Shown piece after piece: positions 25,152 through 33,699 of a stretch of DNA of 50,444 nt. Made by a program: the position numbers and the translations under genes. The stretch comes from Bordetella parapertussis. GTDB taxonomy: Bacteria > Pseudomonadota > Gammaproteobacteria > Burkholderiales > Burkholderiaceae_D. The stretch is from contig CAMBFZ010000026.1 in NCBI GenBank assembly GCA_945866125.1, positions 1 to 50,444 of the forward strand, read 5' to 3'. The stretch's first letter is position 1, and each line of letters starts with the position of its first letter. The notes under the pieces are model-generated. The model was not told the origin of the DNA, ran no database searches, and saw only the letters and a list, made by a program, of their open reading frames with translations.

Positions 25152-26810
25152 TTACAAAGCCAGCAACTCGCGGGCATGTTTGCGCGTGGTGGCTGTGATC
25201 TCGAGCCCGCCGAGCATACGAGCGATTTCCTCAACCCGGGCACGCACATCGAGCGCGGCGATGTGCGACACGGTCCGACCGTTTTCCTCGGTCGCCTTGC
25301 TGACCTGAAAATGCTGGGAAGCCTGACTGGCAACCTGCGGTAAATGGGTCACGCACAAAACCTGCCGGTCCTGCCCTAAACGTTTGAGCAGACGTCCTAC
25401 GACTTCAGCGACGCCGCCACCAATGCCGCTATCAACTTCATCGAAAATGAGTGTAGGCGTGGCCGTCGCACTAGATGCAATCACCGAGATCGCTAATGCA
25501 ATCCGGGCCAACTCGCCACCGGAAGCAACCCTGGCAAGCGGCCGCGGTGTGGTGCCGGCGTGACCCGCCACCAAAAATTCGACTTGCTCAATACCGTAGG
25601 CCGCAGGATCTGCGGGCTGCAAGGCAATCGCAAAACTGCCGCCGGCCATCGATAATTCCTGCATCGCCGCCGTCACAGCAGTACCGAGCGCAGCGGCGGC
25701 TTTGGCACGCGACTGGGATAATTTTTTTGCCAGATCCAGATAAGCTTGGCGCAATTTTTCTTCCTGCGCACGCAGCGCATCAAGATCCGTCGCATCAGCA
25801 AGCTGCTGCAGTTGTGTCGACAAGCGACTCCACTCGTCGGGCAGCGCTTCCGGGTTGACGTGGAATTTGCGGGCAGTGGAATGCAGCGCTTCAAGGCGCG
25901 CATCAACGGCATGCAAACGCGCCGGATCAAGCTCGATACGGCCGAGGTAGTCGCTGAGGACGTATACAGCTTCTTGCAGCTGAATGCGGGCAGGCTCAAG
26001 CGCATCGAGCACGGGCTTGAGCTTGTCGTCGATGTCAACGAGCTTGCTCATTTTTTGTTCGAGCGCGACGATCTGGGAGATCATCGGGCTGCTATCATTT
26101 TCGGACAGTACCGTTAGCGCATGCTGCGCACCTTCGATCAGACTGGCTGCATGCGACAGTCGACTGTGCTCGTTGCTGATATCTTGCCATTCGCCAGGTT
26201 TGGCAGCGAGCTTATCGAGCTCGCCAACTTGCCATTCAAGACGCTCACGTTCCTGTAACACGCTTTTTGCGTTGTGCTCAAATTCTTCCCGCTGTCTTGC
26301 CACTGCGCGCCAGTTTTTAAAGGCAAGACCCACTGCCTTGACCTGATCGAGCAAGCCGGCCTGAGTATCAAGCAGCATGCGCTGCGCGTCGGCCTTCAGC
26401 AATGACTGGTGCGCATGCTGACCATGAATGTCGACCAAGAGCTCACCGAGTTCGCGCAACTGAGAAATGGTTGCGGTGACCCCATTGATGAACGCCTTGG
26501 AGCGACCGGAATTATCGACCACGCGGCGCAAGAGCAACACGCCGTCTTCGACATCAAACGCATTGTCATCTAGCCAGGCATGCAGAGCAGCATCGGCATG
26601 CAGCGTAAATTCGGCGCTGATATCGGCCTTCGCCGCACCCTCGCGCACCACGCTTGCGTCGGCACGGCCGCCCAAGGCTAATGTCAACGCATCGATCAGA
26701 ATTGATTTACCGGCGCCGGTCTCGCCGGTAAAAACGGAAAACCCGGAGGTAAGCTCAAGTTCAATCGCGTCAACGATCACAAAATCACGGATGGCAAGGG
26801 TGCGCAGCAT
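25152..26810 (-). CDS. recN: DNA repair protein RecN
   Basis: A 552-residue SMC-like ATPase involved in recombinational repair of double-strand breaks. Walker A is GETGAGKS at residues 29-36. Two coiled-coil arms flank the centre (for example EFEHNAKSVLQERERLEWQVGELDKL). The C-terminal ABC signature is RVASGGELARIALAISV, and Walker B is TLIFDEVDSGIGG. Length and order match the family. It is 35 bp from hemH and about 90 bp from nadK. Confidence 0.97.
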   Translation of the reverse strand: MLRTLAIRDFVIVDAIELELTSGFSVFTGETGAGKSILIDALTLALGGRADASVVREGAAKADISAEFTLHADAALHAWLDDNAFDVEDGVLLLRRVVDNSGRSKAFINGVTATISQLRELGELLVDIHGQHAHQSLLKADAQRMLLDTQAGLLDQVKAVGLAFKNWRAVARQREEFEHNAKSVLQERERLEWQVGELDKLAAKPGEWQDISNEHSRLSHAASLIEGAQHALTVLSENDSSPMISQIVALEQKMSKLVDIDDKLKPVLDALEPARIQLQEAVYVLSDYLGRIELDPARLHAVDARLEALHSTARKFHVNPEALPDEWSRLSTQLQQLADATDLDALRAQEEKLRQAYLDLAKKLSQSRAKAAAALGTAVTAAMQELSMAGGSFAIALQPADPAAYGIEQVEFLVAGHAGTTPRPLARVASGGELARIALAISVIASSATATPTLIFDEVDSGIGGGVAEVVGRLLKRLGQDRQVLCVTHLPQVASQASQHFQVSKATEENGRTVSHIAALDVRARVEEIARMLGGLEITATTRKHARELLAL

Positions 26811-26901
26811 GATGGTTGTTATGTTCCGAAAGCCGGTGTGAGGGGGAAAGGATGCCTGAGAGGATGCCGCTGATATAGCGGACAGACGCAGACAAACGCG
26901 G

Positions 26902-27816
26902 CTATTTTAACTGACCAAGCACAGACGGATATTCGTTCCAGTGAAGCTTCTCGCGCAAGGTGTCATAGTAACTCCAGCCTTGCGGGTGCAAAAACGTCAC
27001 GGTATGGACCGAGCGGCGCACCACAATGCGGTCGCGCTGCTGCAAACTAGTCAGCGACTGCATATCAAAATTAACGCTGCAATCGCGACCGCTGGCGAGT
27101 TCGATGACAATTTCGCAGGAATCCGACAAGACGATAGGACGGTTTGATAACGCATGCGGCGCAATTGGCACCAGCACGATGCCACGCAACTCGGGCTGCA
27201 AAATCGGACCACCCGCCGACAAGGCATAGGCCGTCGAGCCTGTTGGCGTGGCCACAATCAGGCCATCGGAGCGCTGGTTGTACATGAAATGACCGTCAAC
27301 TTCGACGCGCAATTCGGCCATGCCTGCACCGGTGCCGCGCGAGACGACGATGTCGTTGACCGCGAGCTCATCAAAAATGCGCTGTCCATCGCGCACGACC
27401 ACGCCCTCGAGCAAACTGCGCTGTTCTGACTCAAGTTTCCCGGCCAGCATATCGGCCAACAGCGGCAACATGCGTTCTTGCGCGATGTCGGTCATGAAAC
27501 CAAGACGCCCCTGATTCACGCCAATCAGCGGCACCTTGAAAGGCGCCAACTGGCGGGCGATACCCAATACGGTACCGTCACCGCCGACCACAATGGCGAC
27601 ATCGGCGTGGTGGCCAATTTCTGCTGTCGTCATCGCCACCGTGCCCGGCGTAGCAAATTCACGCGCCGTTTCCTGCTCAAAAACTACGCTGTGCCCGTTT
27701 TCTTGCAAGAAGCCGAGCAACTCGGTCAACGCCGCAATTGTGCCGGATCCACCGTGCTTGCCAAAAACGGCGACGGTCTTAAAAGGCGGAGTGGGTAAGG
27801 TAGCAGGCAGCGACAT
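26902..27816 (-). CDS. nadK: NAD kinase
   Basis: A 304-residue enzyme phosphorylating NAD to NADP. Key motifs are VVGGDGTVLGIARQLA (the GGDG catalytic motif), GVNQGRLGFMTDI, NDIVVSRGTGAGMAELRVEVDG, and the substrate loop LIVATPTGSTAYALSAGGPILQP. I set the start at MSLPATLPTPPFKTVAVFGK. The frame runs 88 codons further upstream, but that part is Arg/Ser-rich and overlaps the divergent HAD gene antisense. The cluster recN-nadK // HAD-hrcA is typical for the group. Confidence 0.95.
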   Translation of the reverse strand: MSLPATLPTPPFKTVAVFGKHGGSGTIAALTELLGFLQENGHSVVFEQETAREFATPGTVAMTTAEIGHHADVAIVVGGDGTVLGIARQLAPFKVPLIGVNQGRLGFMTDIAQERMLPLLADMLAGKLESEQRSLLEGVVVRDGQRIFDELAVNDIVVSRGTGAGMAELRVEVDGHFMYNQRSDGLIVATPTGSTAYALSAGGPILQPELRGIVLVPIAPHALSNRPIVLSDSCEIVIELASGRDCSVNFDMQSLTSLQQRDRIVVRRSVHTVTFLHPQGWSYYDTLREKLHWNEYPSVLGQLK

Positions 27817-27871
27817 GCCCGAGATTAGACCATAATTGCACCCGCTATTGAGAAGTTCTAACCTGCTTGCC

Positions 27872-28594
27872 ATGAACGCCACCCGCCGCCCACCAATCCG
27901 CGCACTCCTGTTTGACCTTGATGACACGCTCTGGCCGATCGTGCCCGTTATCTTGCGCGCCGAGCGCGTGCTGTTTGACTGGTTGCGCGAGCATGCGCCC
28001 AAAGTGCCCGAGCGCTTTACAATCGAAGCGCTGCGCGCGCGGCGCACCGAATTGATTGCGGCGCAACCACATCTGGCCATCGATTTATATGCGCTGCGTC
28101 ACGCCGGCCTGAGCGAAGCCTTTGCCCTGTGCGGCGAAGACCACGCCAAAATCGATACCGCGATGGCGCTTTTTGCCCAGGCCCGCAATCAAGTCACGCT
28201 GTATGACGACGTGCACGACTGCCTGTCGCGTCTGGCCAGCCAAATGACATTGGGCTCGCTCACCAATGGCGGCGCCGACCTGCATGCCATCGGCCTGGCC
28301 CATCACTTTAGCGTCTCGCTGGCCGCCCATCAGCTTGGGCGGGCGAAACCAGATCCGCTGATTTTTCATGCCGCCTGTGACGCGCTGGGCATCCCGCCGG
28401 CACAAGTCGCCTATGTTGGTGACGATTTGAAACTGGATATGGAAGGCGCACAAAACGCCGGACTGCGCGGCCTGTGGATGAACCGCTCGGGCGATGCGCC
28501 ACGCGCCGACTGCCTGCATATCCGCCCCGATGCCAGCCTCACTTCTTTGCACGAACTGGAGAGCTGGCTGATTACCGACGAGCGCGATGGATGA
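27872..28594 (+). CDS. HAD-superfamily hydrolase
   Basis: A 240-residue HAD phosphohydrolase. Motif I is LLFDLDDTLWPIV, motif II is LGSLTNGGAD, the motif III lysine is in GRAKPDPLIFH, and motif IV is YVGDDLKLDMEGAQNAGLRGLWM. The size and single-domain cap fit the subfamily IA hydrolases; the substrate is not evident. The ATG is chosen over a TTG 12 codons upstream. It is divergent from nadK and lies 41 bp before hrcA, so possibly transcribed with it. Confidence 0.88.
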   Translation: MNATRRPPIRALLFDLDDTLWPIVPVILRAERVLFDWLREHAPKVPERFTIEALRARRTELIAAQPHLAIDLYALRHAGLSEAFALCGEDHAKIDTAMALFAQARNQVTLYDDVHDCLSRLASQMTLGSLTNGGADLHAIGLAHHFSVSLAAHQLGRAKPDPLIFHAACDALGIPPAQVAYVGDDLKLDMEGAQNAGLRGLWMNRSGDAPRADCLHIRPDASLTSLHELESWLITDERDG

Positions 28595-28635
28595 TTTGCT
28601 GGCGTCCCCTGCCCGCCCTCGTTAAAATAGGTCGC

Positions 28636-29655
28636 ATGCAACTCGATATTCGCGCACAAACACTGCTGAAAGCCCTAGTCGGGCGGTATATCGCCGATGG
28701 CCAGCCAGTTGGTTCACGCGCGCTTTCCAAAATTTCCGGACTCGACCTGTCGCCGGCGACGATTCGCAACATCATGTCGGATTTGGAAGAAATGGGGTTT
28801 GTCGCCAGTCCGCACACCTCCGCCGGCCGTGTGCCAACCCCGCGCGGCTACCGAATGTTTGTCGACAGTTTGCTCACTGTTCAGCCTATCGATCATGGTG
28901 CCGTCGACGTCAGATTGCCACCCAATGCCAGTGGGTCGCACCAAAAAATTATCTCCAGTGCAGCGCAGGTCTTGTCTTCGTTGTCGCAATTTGCCGGTGT
29001 GGTGCTGGCACCCCGCCGCGAGATGAGCTTTCAGCAAATTGAATTTTTACGGCTCTCCGAAAAACGCATTTTGGTGGTGATTGTTGCACCCACGGGCGAG
29101 GTGCAAAATCGTTTGCTGTTGACAGAAACGGATTACACGCCTTCGCAACTGGTGCAAGCGGCCAACTACATCAACCAGCACTATGCGGGCTTGTCGTTTG
29201 ATCAGGTGCGCCTGAAACTCAAGGACGAGCTGCGTCAGCTACGCGACGACATGACGACGCTGATGCAAGCGGCAGTCGAAGCAGGCAGCGATGCGATGAC
29301 CGAAGATAGCGAGGATGTAGTCATTTCCGGCGAACGCAATCTGTTGTCGGTGTCGGATCTGTCGTCGAACATGACGTCATTACGCAAAATGTTCGATATT
29401 TTCGAGCATAAAACCGGCCTGGCTGCGCTGCTGGACATCTCGAGCAAGGCCACCGGCGTTCAGATTTTTATTGGTGGCGAATCCAAGCTGGTGCCATTGG
29501 AAGAAATGAGCGTGGTAACAGCACCCTACGAAGTCAATGGCAAGATCGTCGGCACGCTAGGTGTAATCGGTCCGACCCGTATGGCCTACGAGCGGGTGAT
29601 CCCCATTGTGGATATTACGGCGCGATTGTTGTCGAATGCGCTATCGCATTCTTAG
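28636..29655 (+). CDS. hrcA: Heat-inducible transcription repressor HrcA
   Basis: A 339-residue repressor that binds CIRCE operators, usually in front of groESL. The N-terminal winged helix reads LLKALVGRYIADGQPVGSRALSK and LSPATIRNIMSDLEEMGFVASPHTSAGRVPTPRGYRMFVDSLL, highly typical of HrcA. The C-terminal GAF-like domain ends VIGPTRMAYERVIPIVD. The ATG is chosen at MQLDIRAQ; the open frame extends back into the HAD gene. No CIRCE element is seen in the dnaK region here, so its targets probably lie elsewhere (groE). Confidence 0.96.
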   Translation: MQLDIRAQTLLKALVGRYIADGQPVGSRALSKISGLDLSPATIRNIMSDLEEMGFVASPHTSAGRVPTPRGYRMFVDSLLTVQPIDHGAVDVRLPPNASGSHQKIISSAAQVLSSLSQFAGVVLAPRREMSFQQIEFLRLSEKRILVVIVAPTGEVQNRLLLTETDYTPSQLVQAANYINQHYAGLSFDQVRLKLKDELRQLRDDMTTLMQAAVEAGSDAMTEDSEDVVISGERNLLSVSDLSSNMTSLRKMFDIFEHKTGLAALLDISSKATGVQIFIGGESKLVPLEEMSVVTAPYEVNGKIVGTLGVIGPTRMAYERVIPIVDITARLLSNALSHS

Positions 29656-29674
29656 CTGTCAACGCGCAGTGCGC

Positions 29675-30106
29675 TTAAGCGCCGCGGTGCGGACAAGCCG
29701 GCTTGGTGCAGTTGCCATATAAGGCCAGCGCATGCTCGGTCAGTGCAAAACCCCGCTCTTGGGCAATCTGCTGCTGCCGTCGCTCAATTTCTTCGTCATA
29801 AAACTCTTCCACCCGGCCACAGTCGAGGCACACCAGATGGTCGTGATGCGAGCCCTGATTGAGCTCGAAGACTGCTTTGCCAGTTTCAAAATGATTGCGA
29901 CTCAAGAGACCGGCCTGCTCAAATTGGGTCAGCACACGGTAAACGGTTGCCAATCCAACATCGAGATTTTCGGTCAGCAGCAGCTTGTACACATCTTCAG
30001 CGGATAAATGCCGCACACTGCTATTTTGAAAAATTTCGAGGATTTTCAGACGTGGCAGCGTCGCCTTGAGGCCGCTAGCTTTTAACTCGGATGGATTAGT
30101 TGCCAT
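29675..30106 (-). CDS. fur: Ferric uptake regulator Fur
   Basis: A 143-residue iron-responsive repressor. The N-terminal winged helix has LKATLPRLKILEIF, HLSAEDVYKLLL and GLATVYRVLTQFEQAGLLSRNHFE. The metal-binding dimerisation part contains HHDHLVCLDCGRVEEF with His and Cys ligands, and a second Cys pair (CTKPACPHRGA) near the end. It converges on hrcA and is divergent from bamE. A symmetric 19-bp element in the spacer may serve autoregulation. Confidence 0.96.
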   Translation of the reverse strand: MATNPSELKASGLKATLPRLKILEIFQNSSVRHLSAEDVYKLLLTENLDVGLATVYRVLTQFEQAGLLSRNHFETGKAVFELNQGSHHDHLVCLDCGRVEEFYDEEIERRQQQIAQERGFALTEHALALYGNCTKPACPHRGA

Positions 30107-30123
30107 GATTTTGGTCGGGTTAA

Positions 30124-30142
30124 TATGATCTGCTTTATCATA
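30124..30142. promoter_or_regulatory. Possible Fur-type operator (19-bp inverted repeat)
   Basis: TATGAT and ATCATA are exact inverted arms around seven bases, total 19 bp, in the fur/bamE spacer. It agrees with the classical Fur box at only about 9 of 19 positions, but it has the right length, AT-rich arms and position for autoregulation. It would affect fur and possibly bamE. Confidence 0.4.
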
Positions 30143-30182
30143 TAGCGTTTAGTTAAAGCTCTCAATTCAGGACCTGATCATC

Positions 30183-30674
30183 ATGCCTTTGCAGTTTGCC
30201 ACATCCGGCTTCGCCACACGCAGGTACCTCACCGGCTTCGCCGTCGCACTTTGTTTGCTGCTGACCGGTTGCGCATTACGCAATCCTTTTGCCAGTGACG
30301 TCAGCAAAGATGAGACAGCGCCCACATCGACCGGCGTCGTACAAACCATCGAACAGGAAAAACTGTTTGGCGTCCTGCCGATTTATCGGCCCGATGTCCA
30401 GCAGGGCAATTTCATCTCGAAAGAAATGGTGGCCCAACTCAAGGTTGGGATGACGCCCGAACAAGTTCGTTTCGTCATGGGCACGCCTCTGTTGCGGGAT
30501 GTGTTTCACGGCGAGCGCTGGGATTATCCATTCCGGCTAAAAAAAGGGAATGGTCAAATCACGACCAGCCATGTGGTGGTCTTTTTTGAAGCCGGTCGCG
30601 TGACACGCTTCGATGGGGCGGATCTGCCATCAGAAAAAGATTACCTGTTGCGTATTGCAGCTCCCAAAAAATAA
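30183..30674 (+). CDS. bamE: Outer-membrane assembly lipoprotein BamE
   Basis: A 163-residue lipoprotein of the BAM complex that inserts beta-barrel proteins into the outer membrane. The signal peptide ends with lipobox LLTGC, giving lipid-modified Cys30. The SmpA/OmlA domain shows IYRPDVQQGNFISKEMVAQLKVGMTPEQVRFVMGTPLL and FHGERWDYPFRLKKGNG. The divergent fur and downstream dapB are the normal neighbours in Burkholderiales. Confidence 0.95.
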   Translation: MPLQFATSGFATRRYLTGFAVALCLLLTGCALRNPFASDVSKDETAPTSTGVVQTIEQEKLFGVLPIYRPDVQQGNFISKEMVAQLKVGMTPEQVRFVMGTPLLRDVFHGERWDYPFRLKKGNGQITTSHVVVFFEAGRVTRFDGADLPSEKDYLLRIAAPKK

Positions 30675-30694
30675 AATAAATAATTTCGCACCAG

Positions 30695-31501
30695 ATGAAT
30701 CCAATGAACATTGCCGTCGCCGGCGCATCGGGCCGTATGGGCCGCATGCTAATCGAAGCCATCGCGGCTGACCCCGATGCGCGCCTGGCAGGCGCACTTG
30801 ATATCGCTACGGCACCCGGCCTCGGCACAGACGCAGCCGCTTTTTCAGGCCAAAACGCTGGCGTACTGATCGAATCCGATCTGGCCAAAGGGCTGGCCCA
30901 CGCCGACTATCTGATCGACTTTACGCGCCCCGAAGGCACACTCGCGCATGTGGCCTATTGCGCGGCGCATGGAATCAAAATGATCATCGGCACCACCGGC
31001 TTTGACGACGCCGGCAAGGCCGCTATTGCAGCAGCGGCCAAACAGACCGCGATTGTGTTTGCCCCCAACATGAGTGTGGGCGTTAATGTCACGATGAAGC
31101 TACTTGAACTGGCCGCAAAAAGTTTTTCGCACGGCTACGATATCGAAATCATCGAAGCCCATCATCGTCACAAAGTCGATGCCCCGTCCGGCACGGCGCT
31201 CAAAATGGGGGAGGTCATTGCTGACGCACTAGGCCGCGACCTGCAACAGGTTGGTGTCTTTGCGCGTGAAGGGGTCACCGGTGAGCGCGACCCTTCGTCG
31301 ATCGGTTTTGCCACCATTCGCGGTGGCGATATTGTGGGCGACCACACGGTGCTGTTTGCTGGTATCGGCGAGCGCATTGAGATCACACACAAATCGTCGA
31401 GTCGCGTCACCTACGCACACGGCAGCCTGCGTGCGGCGCATTTTCTGCAGAGTAAATCCCACGGCCTGTATGACATGCAGGATGTGCTCGGTTTGCGCTA
31501 A
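30695..31501 (+). CDS. dapB: 4-hydroxy-tetrahydrodipicolinate reductase
   Basis: A 268-residue NAD(P)H-dependent enzyme of lysine and diaminopimelate synthesis. The Rossmann motif is VAGASGRMGRMLIEAI, and IIGTTGFDDAGKAAI, APNMSVGVNVTMKLLELAA and EIIEAHHRHKVDAPSGTALKMGEVIA are the canonical active-site stretches. Two ATG codons three codons apart could start it; the second gives the usual MNIAVAGASG beginning. It is 20 bp from bamE and 38 bp before tonB. Confidence 0.97.
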   Translation: MNPMNIAVAGASGRMGRMLIEAIAADPDARLAGALDIATAPGLGTDAAAFSGQNAGVLIESDLAKGLAHADYLIDFTRPEGTLAHVAYCAAHGIKMIIGTTGFDDAGKAAIAAAAKQTAIVFAPNMSVGVNVTMKLLELAAKSFSHGYDIEIIEAHHRHKVDAPSGTALKMGEVIADALGRDLQQVGVFAREGVTGERDPSSIGFATIRGGDIVGDHTVLFAGIGERIEITHKSSSRVTYAHGSLRAAHFLQSKSHGLYDMQDVLGLR

Positions 31502-31539
31502 GGAGCGCAGCCGATGATCTCTCTGCTGCACGATCCCTC

Positions 31540-32436
31540 ATGATGTCCGTTCGCAAAAGCGCTGCGGTAGCAGCTACGCTTGTGCTGCATGCAGTCATGC
31601 TCGCCGTGTTTGCATCGAGCGTGCTACAAACTAAATTACCGCCGCCCGAGTTGCGCCTGGTGATGATTGATCTGAAACCACCGCCGCCACCACCGCCGAA
31701 GCCGAAGCCGGAGCCAAAGCCCGAACCAAAGCCGGAACCAAAGCCCGAGCCCAAGCCCGAGCCCAAGCCCGAGCCCAAGCCTGAGCCGAAGCCCGAGCCC
31801 AAGCCTGAGCCCAAGCCCGAGCCGAAGCCTGAGCCGAAGCCCGAGCCGAAACCCGAGCCGAAACCCGAGCCCAAGCCTGAGCCGAAGCCGGAACCGAAGC
31901 CCGAGCCCAAGCCGGAACCGAAGCCCGAGCCAAAGCCTGAGCCAAAGCCTGAGCCAAAACCCGAGCCAAGGCCCGAGCCCAAGCCCGAGCCGAGACCAGT
32001 GACGCCGCCACCCGCTCCTGCGGTTGCACCGACACCTGTTGCACCGCCCACGCCACCGGCTCCTGTTGCACCACCAGCACCACCGGCACCACCAGCACCA
32101 CCGGCACCACCAGCACCACCGGCACCACCGGCACCGCCATCGCCCAATAAAACCGGCGTATCGATTTCGGCCACCTATAACGTCAGCAATGCCAAGCCGG
32201 TTTACCCCGCCATGTCAAAGCGACTCAATGAACAAGGCATGGTGGTGCTGCGGGTGCTGGTGAAAAGTGACGGCACAGCCGGTGCGGTCGAAGTAAAATC
32301 CAGCAGCGGCTATCCGCGGCTGGATCAGGCAGCGCTTGACGCAGTAAAAACCTGGCGCTTCAATCCCGCCGCCAGCGATGGCAAAACAATCGATGAGTGG
32401 TATCAGGTACCCATTCCATTTAAACTCCAGAATTAA
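31540..32436 (+). CDS. tonB: TonB energy-transducing protein with very long Pro-Lys-Glu rod
   Basis: A 298-residue periplasmic energy transducer. An N-terminal membrane anchor (about residues 8-28) is followed by about 100 residues of almost pure Lys-Pro-Glu-Pro repeat (from residue 54). A Pro-Ala-Pro stretch follows, then the C-terminal domain (NAKPVYPAMSKRLNEQGMVVLRVLVKSDGTAG, YPRLDQAALDAVKTWRFNPA) that contacts the TonB box of outer-membrane receptors. ExbB and ExbD follow at once, forming the proton-driven complex for uptake of iron chelates, cobalamin and similar ligands. The opposite strand carries a long Gly-rich open frame that is only a mirror of the repeat. Confidence 0.95.
   Translation: MMSVRKSAAVAATLVLHAVMLAVFASSVLQTKLPPPELRLVMIDLKPPPPPPPKPKPEPKPEPKPEPKPEPKPEPKPEPKPEPKPEPKPEPKPEPKPEPKPEPKPEPKPEPKPEPKPEPKPEPKPEPKPEPKPEPKPEPKPEPRPEPKPEPRPVTPPPAPAVAPTPVAPPTPPAPVAPPAPPAPPAPPAPPAPPAPPAPPSPNKTGVSISATYNVSNAKPVYPAMSKRLNEQGMVVLRVLVKSDGTAGAVEVKSSSGYPRLDQAALDAVKTWRFNPAASDGKTIDEWYQVPIPFKLQN
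31699..31998 (+). repeat. In-gene tandem repeat coding for Lys-Pro-Glu-Pro units
   Basis: About 300 bp of degenerate 12-bp units (AAGCCCGAGCCC and variants) encode roughly 25 KPEP units of TonB. A shorter ACCACCGGC-type repeat follows around 32065-32140 and encodes Pro-Pro-Ala. Units of whole codons mean that slippage would change rod length without shifting frame. Confidence 0.9.
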
Positions 32437-32468
32437 TTCACCTTGATTCATCTTTTAAGTGACCTCGC

Positions 32469-33173
32469 ATGAACGACACACTCAACCAGAATCTCGGCTT
32501 TGCGCATTATTGGGCGCAGGGCGACGCCGTATCGCATACGGTGGCCTATGTGCTGCTGCTGATGTCCATCGTCAGCTGGTATTACATTTTGTCCAAAACC
32601 TGGACCTCGTTTCGCATTCGTCGCAGCGCCGCCGTGGTCGACAGCTTTTGGGATGCCCCAACCATGACGGATGCGATCGCGCTGCTCAGCCACGCCGACA
32701 CCGAACAGATTTACGCACCCCTGGCTTCCCATGCGGTCGAAGCCATCAGCGTTAAGGCCCATGGCAGCTCATTGAATGCCGCCGTGGATCCCGGTGAGCT
32801 GGTCACGCGCACGCTGCGCCAGCAAATCAATCGCGTCTCATCACGACTCGAAAACGGCCTGACCTTACTCGCGTCGGTTGGCTCAACGGCGCCCTTTATT
32901 GGTCTGTTTGGCACGGTCTGGGGGATTTACCATGCGTTGGTGGCAGTGTCGACCGCGGGCACCATACAAATCGATAAAGTCGCCGGCCCGGTCGGCGAAG
33001 CCCTCATCATGACCGCCATTGGTCTGGTGGTCGCGATCCCTGCGGTGCTGGCCTATAACGGCTTTACCCGCGTCAATCGGGTCACTCTGGCTGAGCTTGA
33101 TGCGTTTGCCCACGACTTGCATGCCCACCTGACGACCGGTGCGCGCGTGAGCACCGTCCGCAAGCCGGGCTAA
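32469..33173 (+). CDS. exbB: ExbB/TolQ/MotA family proton channel protein
   Basis: A 234-residue inner-membrane protein with three membrane segments (about residues 20-40, 130-155 and 175-195). The typical LTLLASVGSTAPFIGLFGTVWGIYHAL and VAGPVGEALIMTAIGLVVAIPAVLAYN blocks line the proton path. It follows tonB by 32 bp and precedes exbD by 17 bp, so I call it ExbB rather than TolQ. Confidence 0.95.
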   Translation: MNDTLNQNLGFAHYWAQGDAVSHTVAYVLLLMSIVSWYYILSKTWTSFRIRRSAAVVDSFWDAPTMTDAIALLSHADTEQIYAPLASHAVEAISVKAHGSSLNAAVDPGELVTRTLRQQINRVSSRLENGLTLLASVGSTAPFIGLFGTVWGIYHALVAVSTAGTIQIDKVAGPVGEALIMTAIGLVVAIPAVLAYNGFTRVNRVTLAELDAFAHDLHAHLTTGARVSTVRKPG

Positions 33174-33190
33174 TTTTCAGGAGAGCACAC

Positions 33191-33616
33191 ATGGCATTTG
33201 GTGGCTTTAACGACAACAGTAATCAGGCGCCCATGGCAGACATTAATGTCACGCCGATGGTCGACGTGATGCTGGTACTGCTGGTGATCTTCATCATCAC
33301 CGCACCCATGTTTACCCATGCAATCAAGCTGGAACTGCCCAACGCGCAGTCGGCCGCCGCACCGGAAAAACCCGAAACCATCACGCTGGCCATCAATGCC
33401 GAGGGTCAGCTGTTCTGGAACAATGCGCCGGTCACGCAAGCGGAGCTGGCCGGACGCTTTGTCACGGCCTCGCAAAAAAAACCGCTGCCCGAATTGCAAC
33501 TGCGCGCCGATAAATCGACCCGCTACGAAGTCATTGCGCAAGTGATGGCTGCGGCGCAAAACAACGGCATGACCAAGATTGGCTTTGTCACTGAGCCCAA
33601 GGTCGCCGACAATTAA
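33191..33616 (+). CDS. exbD: ExbD/TolR family biopolymer transport protein
   Basis: A 141-residue protein with a short cytosolic N-terminus and one membrane helix (DINVTPMVDVMLVLLVIFI). The protonatable Asp25 is at the position of E. coli ExbD Asp25. A periplasmic domain follows (ITLAINAEGQLFWNNAPVT ... LQLRADKSTRYEVIAQVMAAAQ). It completes the tonB-exbB-exbD unit and has a GGAG site just upstream. Confidence 0.95.
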   Translation: MAFGGFNDNSNQAPMADINVTPMVDVMLVLLVIFIITAPMFTHAIKLELPNAQSAAAPEKPETITLAINAEGQLFWNNAPVTQAELAGRFVTASQKKPLPELQLRADKSTRYEVIAQVMAAAQNNGMTKIGFVTEPKVADN

Positions 33617-33699
33617 TGACGGGCGCTCAAGCGCTCGGGTTTGCCCGGCTGTGACGGTATAATCATGGGCTTACCCTCACCCTCATAGCCCCAGCCGTC

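Noticed and set aside
27817..28080. N-terminal extension of nadK by 88 codons
   Set aside because: Arg/Ser-rich, antisense to the start of the HAD gene; the normal NadK N-terminus begins at 27816.
31407..32174. 255-codon Gly-rich minus-strand frame over tonB
   Set aside because: It is the complement of the Lys-Pro-Glu-Pro and Pro-Ala repeats; absence of stops follows from repeat composition.
33641..33663. Promoter TTGCCC...TATAAT before leuS
   Set aside because: The two hexamers are only 11 bases apart, too close for a sigma-70 promoter; no better -35 was found.
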